Positions 51,435-53,338 of a stretch of DNA of 53,338 nucleotides are shown here, in pieces (positions within the stretch are counted from its first letter, which is position 1; every line of letters begins with the position of its first letter). Location of the stretch: the IMG/VR virus record IMGVR_UViG_3300031885_000018, positions 1-53,338 of that record, one strand, 5' to 3'. The position numbers were made by a program, and so were the translations under genes. This DNA comes from a virus. The notes beneath the pieces are model-generated. The model was given only the letters and a program-made list of their open reading frames with translations, was not told the DNA's origin and did not search any database.

Positions 51435-51673
51435 ATATCTGATGTCTTTCTCTGTTTTGTCCACGCATGGCTGTTTTGAACAACTAGGTCGCTAGGCATA
51501 ACAACATATGTATCCTCTACAACCCAACCATCTTCCCATTCCTCAAGACAATTCCTGAGTTTTAATACCCTTCCTACAGACGCATACTTCTCTGGTATAA
51601 AGGAAACCTGTTCCTTATACGCTTCGCCTGTAATGGGTTTTCTAAGCCTACATTGAACGTGCTTGTCTTTCAT
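51431..51673 (-). CDS. Small hypothetical protein in replication operon
   Basis: An 80-residue protein (MKDKHVQCRLRKPITGEAY...) with ATGA overlaps at both ends, so it is translationally coupled to the nuclease upstream and the polymerase N-half downstream. It is basic at the front and acidic/Trp-rich in the middle (LEEWEDGWVVEDTYVVMP). No family recognised; it may be a polymerase or nuclease partner. Confidence 0.7.
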   Translation of the reverse strand: MKDKHVQCRLRKPITGEAYKEQVSFIPEKYASVGRVLKLRNCLEEWEDGWVVEDTYVVMPSDLVVQNSHAWTKQRKTSDI

Positions 51674-52743
51674 TCTACTCCTCCTGGCGCTTTATAATAG
51701 CCAACATCGTGACCTGGAGCAAGGTACTCTTTGGTAGTCTTGTCCATTCCCTTCCTTTGAATCTCGAAACGAATCTGTTCGCACATCGTCATAGGAGCGC
51801 CATATCTGGTAACTTGACCATTACGGAATTCGGTGATAACCTTCTTGTCTGTGCCGTCAAACGTACCCTTGCCAAACGGGCAAAGTTTTGTACACTTCCA
51901 AGACCTATTCAACTGAGGAACCTGAGTCGCCCTAATAATGTCGAACTTCTCCCTAAGCATCTGTTCTGTCTTAGGTAGGTCATCCTTCGTATAGCAAATA
52001 GTGAACGGACCACCATCGGCGATAAAGAAGATAGTAACCATTATCTGGTCAATATCTGGATAGACTTTAGATAGGGCGTAGTGATACATCCTAAGCTGTG
52101 GGTCATCCTGTAGCTTCTCATACGTCTTTTCTTCACCAGTCGCCCAGTTAAGTCTCTTGCCGGTCTTCCAGTCAACAACCTCGTAGACACTATCATCTAC
52201 CTTTGTGATTAAGTCGATTGTACCCTTAATGGCAAGCTGACCATCTAGCTGAGTACCGTCTGGCATTTGATACTCATACTTCGCCCACGGCTCATTAATC
52301 TGAAAGTCGAAGTGAAGTTCTGGAGCTACCACATCCCTCTTTAGAGGGTTAAACATTCCATCGTTAAGTGTGATGGCTGTTTGAACTAGTTCCTGGCATA
52401 TCTTAAGGTCTTTTTCAGACCAGTTATGGTGGTTTACTAGATTGGTATAGTATCCAAAAACTTGCTCTGTAATCGTATCAATCGGTGCCATCTTAGACAA
52501 AGTAACCTTGCCGATGTAGTCATCAACAAATGTTTTCTTCTTGTCTTGCTGTGCCTTCTTGGCAATTGCCAATATTTCAAGCACCTTATGGACTATTGTA
52601 CCTCTATCGGCCTTAAGACCGCTTGGGCCTTTCCATCCTAGATTATACTCCATGTAATATCTCTGCGGACAGTCATCATGGGCATTATAACTAGAACTTC
52701 TGAAGTACGTAATTATCATTCGATTACTCGCTAGGGGTTTCAT
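51670..52743 (-). CDS. RecB/Cas4-like PD-(D/E)XK nuclease with likely Fe-S cluster
   Basis: A 357-residue nuclease. FRSSSYNAHDDCPQRYYMEY at the front, H52 (GTIVHKVLE), D177 (GTIDLI), D191-W-K193 (VVDWKTGK) and Q216-LRM-Y220 are the RecB-family catalytic set. Cysteines C25, C284, C288 and C321 resemble the 4Fe-4S cluster ligands of Cas4/AddB nucleases. The start is ATG 52743, with an alternative at 52719 (MIITYFRSSSYN) that avoids most of the overlap with the upstream gene. It probably resects DNA ends for the annealing protein and SSB. Confidence 0.87.
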   Translation of the reverse strand: MKPLASNRMIITYFRSSSYNAHDDCPQRYYMEYNLGWKGPSGLKADRGTIVHKVLEILAIAKKAQQDKKKTFVDDYIGKVTLSKMAPIDTITEQVFGYYTNLVNHHNWSEKDLKICQELVQTAITLNDGMFNPLKRDVVAPELHFDFQINEPWAKYEYQMPDGTQLDGQLAIKGTIDLITKVDDSVYEVVDWKTGKRLNWATGEEKTYEKLQDDPQLRMYHYALSKVYPDIDQIMVTIFFIADGGPFTICYTKDDLPKTEQMLREKFDIIRATQVPQLNRSWKCTKLCPFGKGTFDGTDKKVITEFRNGQVTRYGAPMTMCEQIRFEIQRKGMDKTTKEYLAPGHDVGYYKAPGGVE

Positions 52744-53338
52744 TTAAGTCCACATCTTCATCTATTGCCCAACCCCACTCTGTGATTACCTTAAGTGTTG
52801 CGGCATTTTGTTCATTAATAGTCATATCTTGATTGTCGATAACAACATCAAACTCACTCCAGTCGAAGTTATCCTTATCTAGAGCTGTCTCGCTATCGTG
52901 CATATCGTTGAACGGATTCCTGGTAAATCTGATTACCTTACCACCAGCATCCTTAACTCCCCTAACCTCATTCGGAAAGCGAACATCTGCAATAATAGCA
53001 AACAAGGAATCTTCTGCGTAAACCTGCCTAATGGTCGAATCTACCCAGACATTCCTATACATCCTACGGAATATTTCGGTGCCCACATACTGCATAACCT
53101 CGCGGGCGGTCATTTGACCTGGGGCGTGATAAACAAATAACCCATCTTTTTCGTAGTATTTGCCTAGTCTACCCTCTAACCTAAACACTTCATTCTTTTC
53201 CTCTGTGTAGCCTTCTACGAGCGACCACGCAAAGTCAATAGGTTTCTTTGTGCAAACCCCAGGCACATCTTCCCATAGTATATTTGTTAGCGAGTTCTTA
53301 TCGTCGTCGCTACCAAAACACTGTTCGTGCGTTAGCCC
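52724..53338 (-). CDS. Deoxynucleoside monophosphate kinase-like protein (5' end outside window)
   Basis: At least 204 residues are visible and the frame remains open at the window edge (GLTHEQCFGSDDDKNSL), so the true start lies beyond 53338; GTG 53266 is internal. Features resembling phage dNMP kinases are the L-T-x-EQ-x-x-G-S/T-x2-D-K-N pattern, a WEDVPGV segment, TAREVMQYVGTEIFRRMY, FAIIADVRFPNEV (the nucleotide-loop region), GGKVIRFTRNPF, and DMHDSETALD. Such kinases phosphorylate dNMPs, including modified ones, to dNDPs. The P-loop itself would be in the missing part. Confidence 0.68.
   Translation of the reverse strand, partial: GLTHEQCFGSDDDKNSLTNILWEDVPGVCTKKPIDFAWSLVEGYTEEKNEVFRLEGRLGKYYEKDGLFVYHAPGQMTAREVMQYVGTEIFRRMYRNVWVDSTIRQVYAEDSLFAIIADVRFPNEVRGVKDAGGKVIRFTRNPFNDMHDSETALDKDNFDWSEFDVVIDNQDMTINEQNAATLKVITEWGWAIDEDVDLNETPSE

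Overview
The window is a contiguous piece of a tailed double-stranded DNA phage genome (Caudoviricetes). It has a complete head and long-tail module on the plus strand (1-34994) and a tightly packed replication, recombination and glycosylation module on the minus strand (34995-53338). The two converge with no bases between their stop codons. A tail tube protein and a 1978-residue tape measure are present and no sheath or contractile baseplate gene is visible, so a siphovirus-like tail is likely. No integrase, lysogeny repressor, tRNA, CRISPR array or insertion sequence was found. The host cannot be named from the sequence.

Plus strand: portal (5' cut by the window edge), a small protein, a prohead protease with a nested scaffold start, decoration protein, major capsid protein and a strong UUCG terminator. 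Then come two paralogous beta-helix proteins, a protein made of 14-residue repeats, a run of head-tail connector genes, tail tube, another terminator, tail chaperone-region genes, a third terminator, tape measure, distal tail protein and a 1985-residue tail tip protein. That last protein ends in about 700 residues of Thr-rich, mucin-like linkers and Cys-rich modules. Directly after it, behind a sigma70-type promoter, is a 667-residue glycosyltransferase with polypeptide-GalNAc-transferase-like motifs. Two more GT-A glycosyltransferases, a stand-alone PAS protein and a small membrane protein follow.

Minus strand, in transcription order: a deoxynucleotide-kinase-like gene (cut by the window edge), a Cas4/RecB-like nuclease, the N-terminal half of a bacterial-type DNA polymerase III alpha, a small protein, uracil-DNA glycosylase, acetyltransferase, MazG-like pyrophosphohydrolase, DEDDh exonuclease and the C-terminal half of polymerase III alpha. 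A second transcription unit, with its own promoter, carries ssb, a sigma factor, three GT-B glycosyltransferases, a methyltransferase-like protein, two GT-A-like proteins, a sugar nucleotidyltransferase-like protein, two GT-B-like proteins, a Vsr-like homing endonuclease, a candidate single-strand annealing protein and a small hypothetical protein.

How it may work together (inference): the early operons copy and recombine DNA and make a phage sigma factor. That factor could read a motif GGTGTATWAT found four times, each time in a plus-strand intergenic gap. The dozen sugar-handling genes may glycosylate the phage's own mucin-like tail protein, or alternatively the DNA or the host surface. A whole-window signal is the apparent complete absence of the tetranucleotide GATC, which points to strong restriction pressure at that site.
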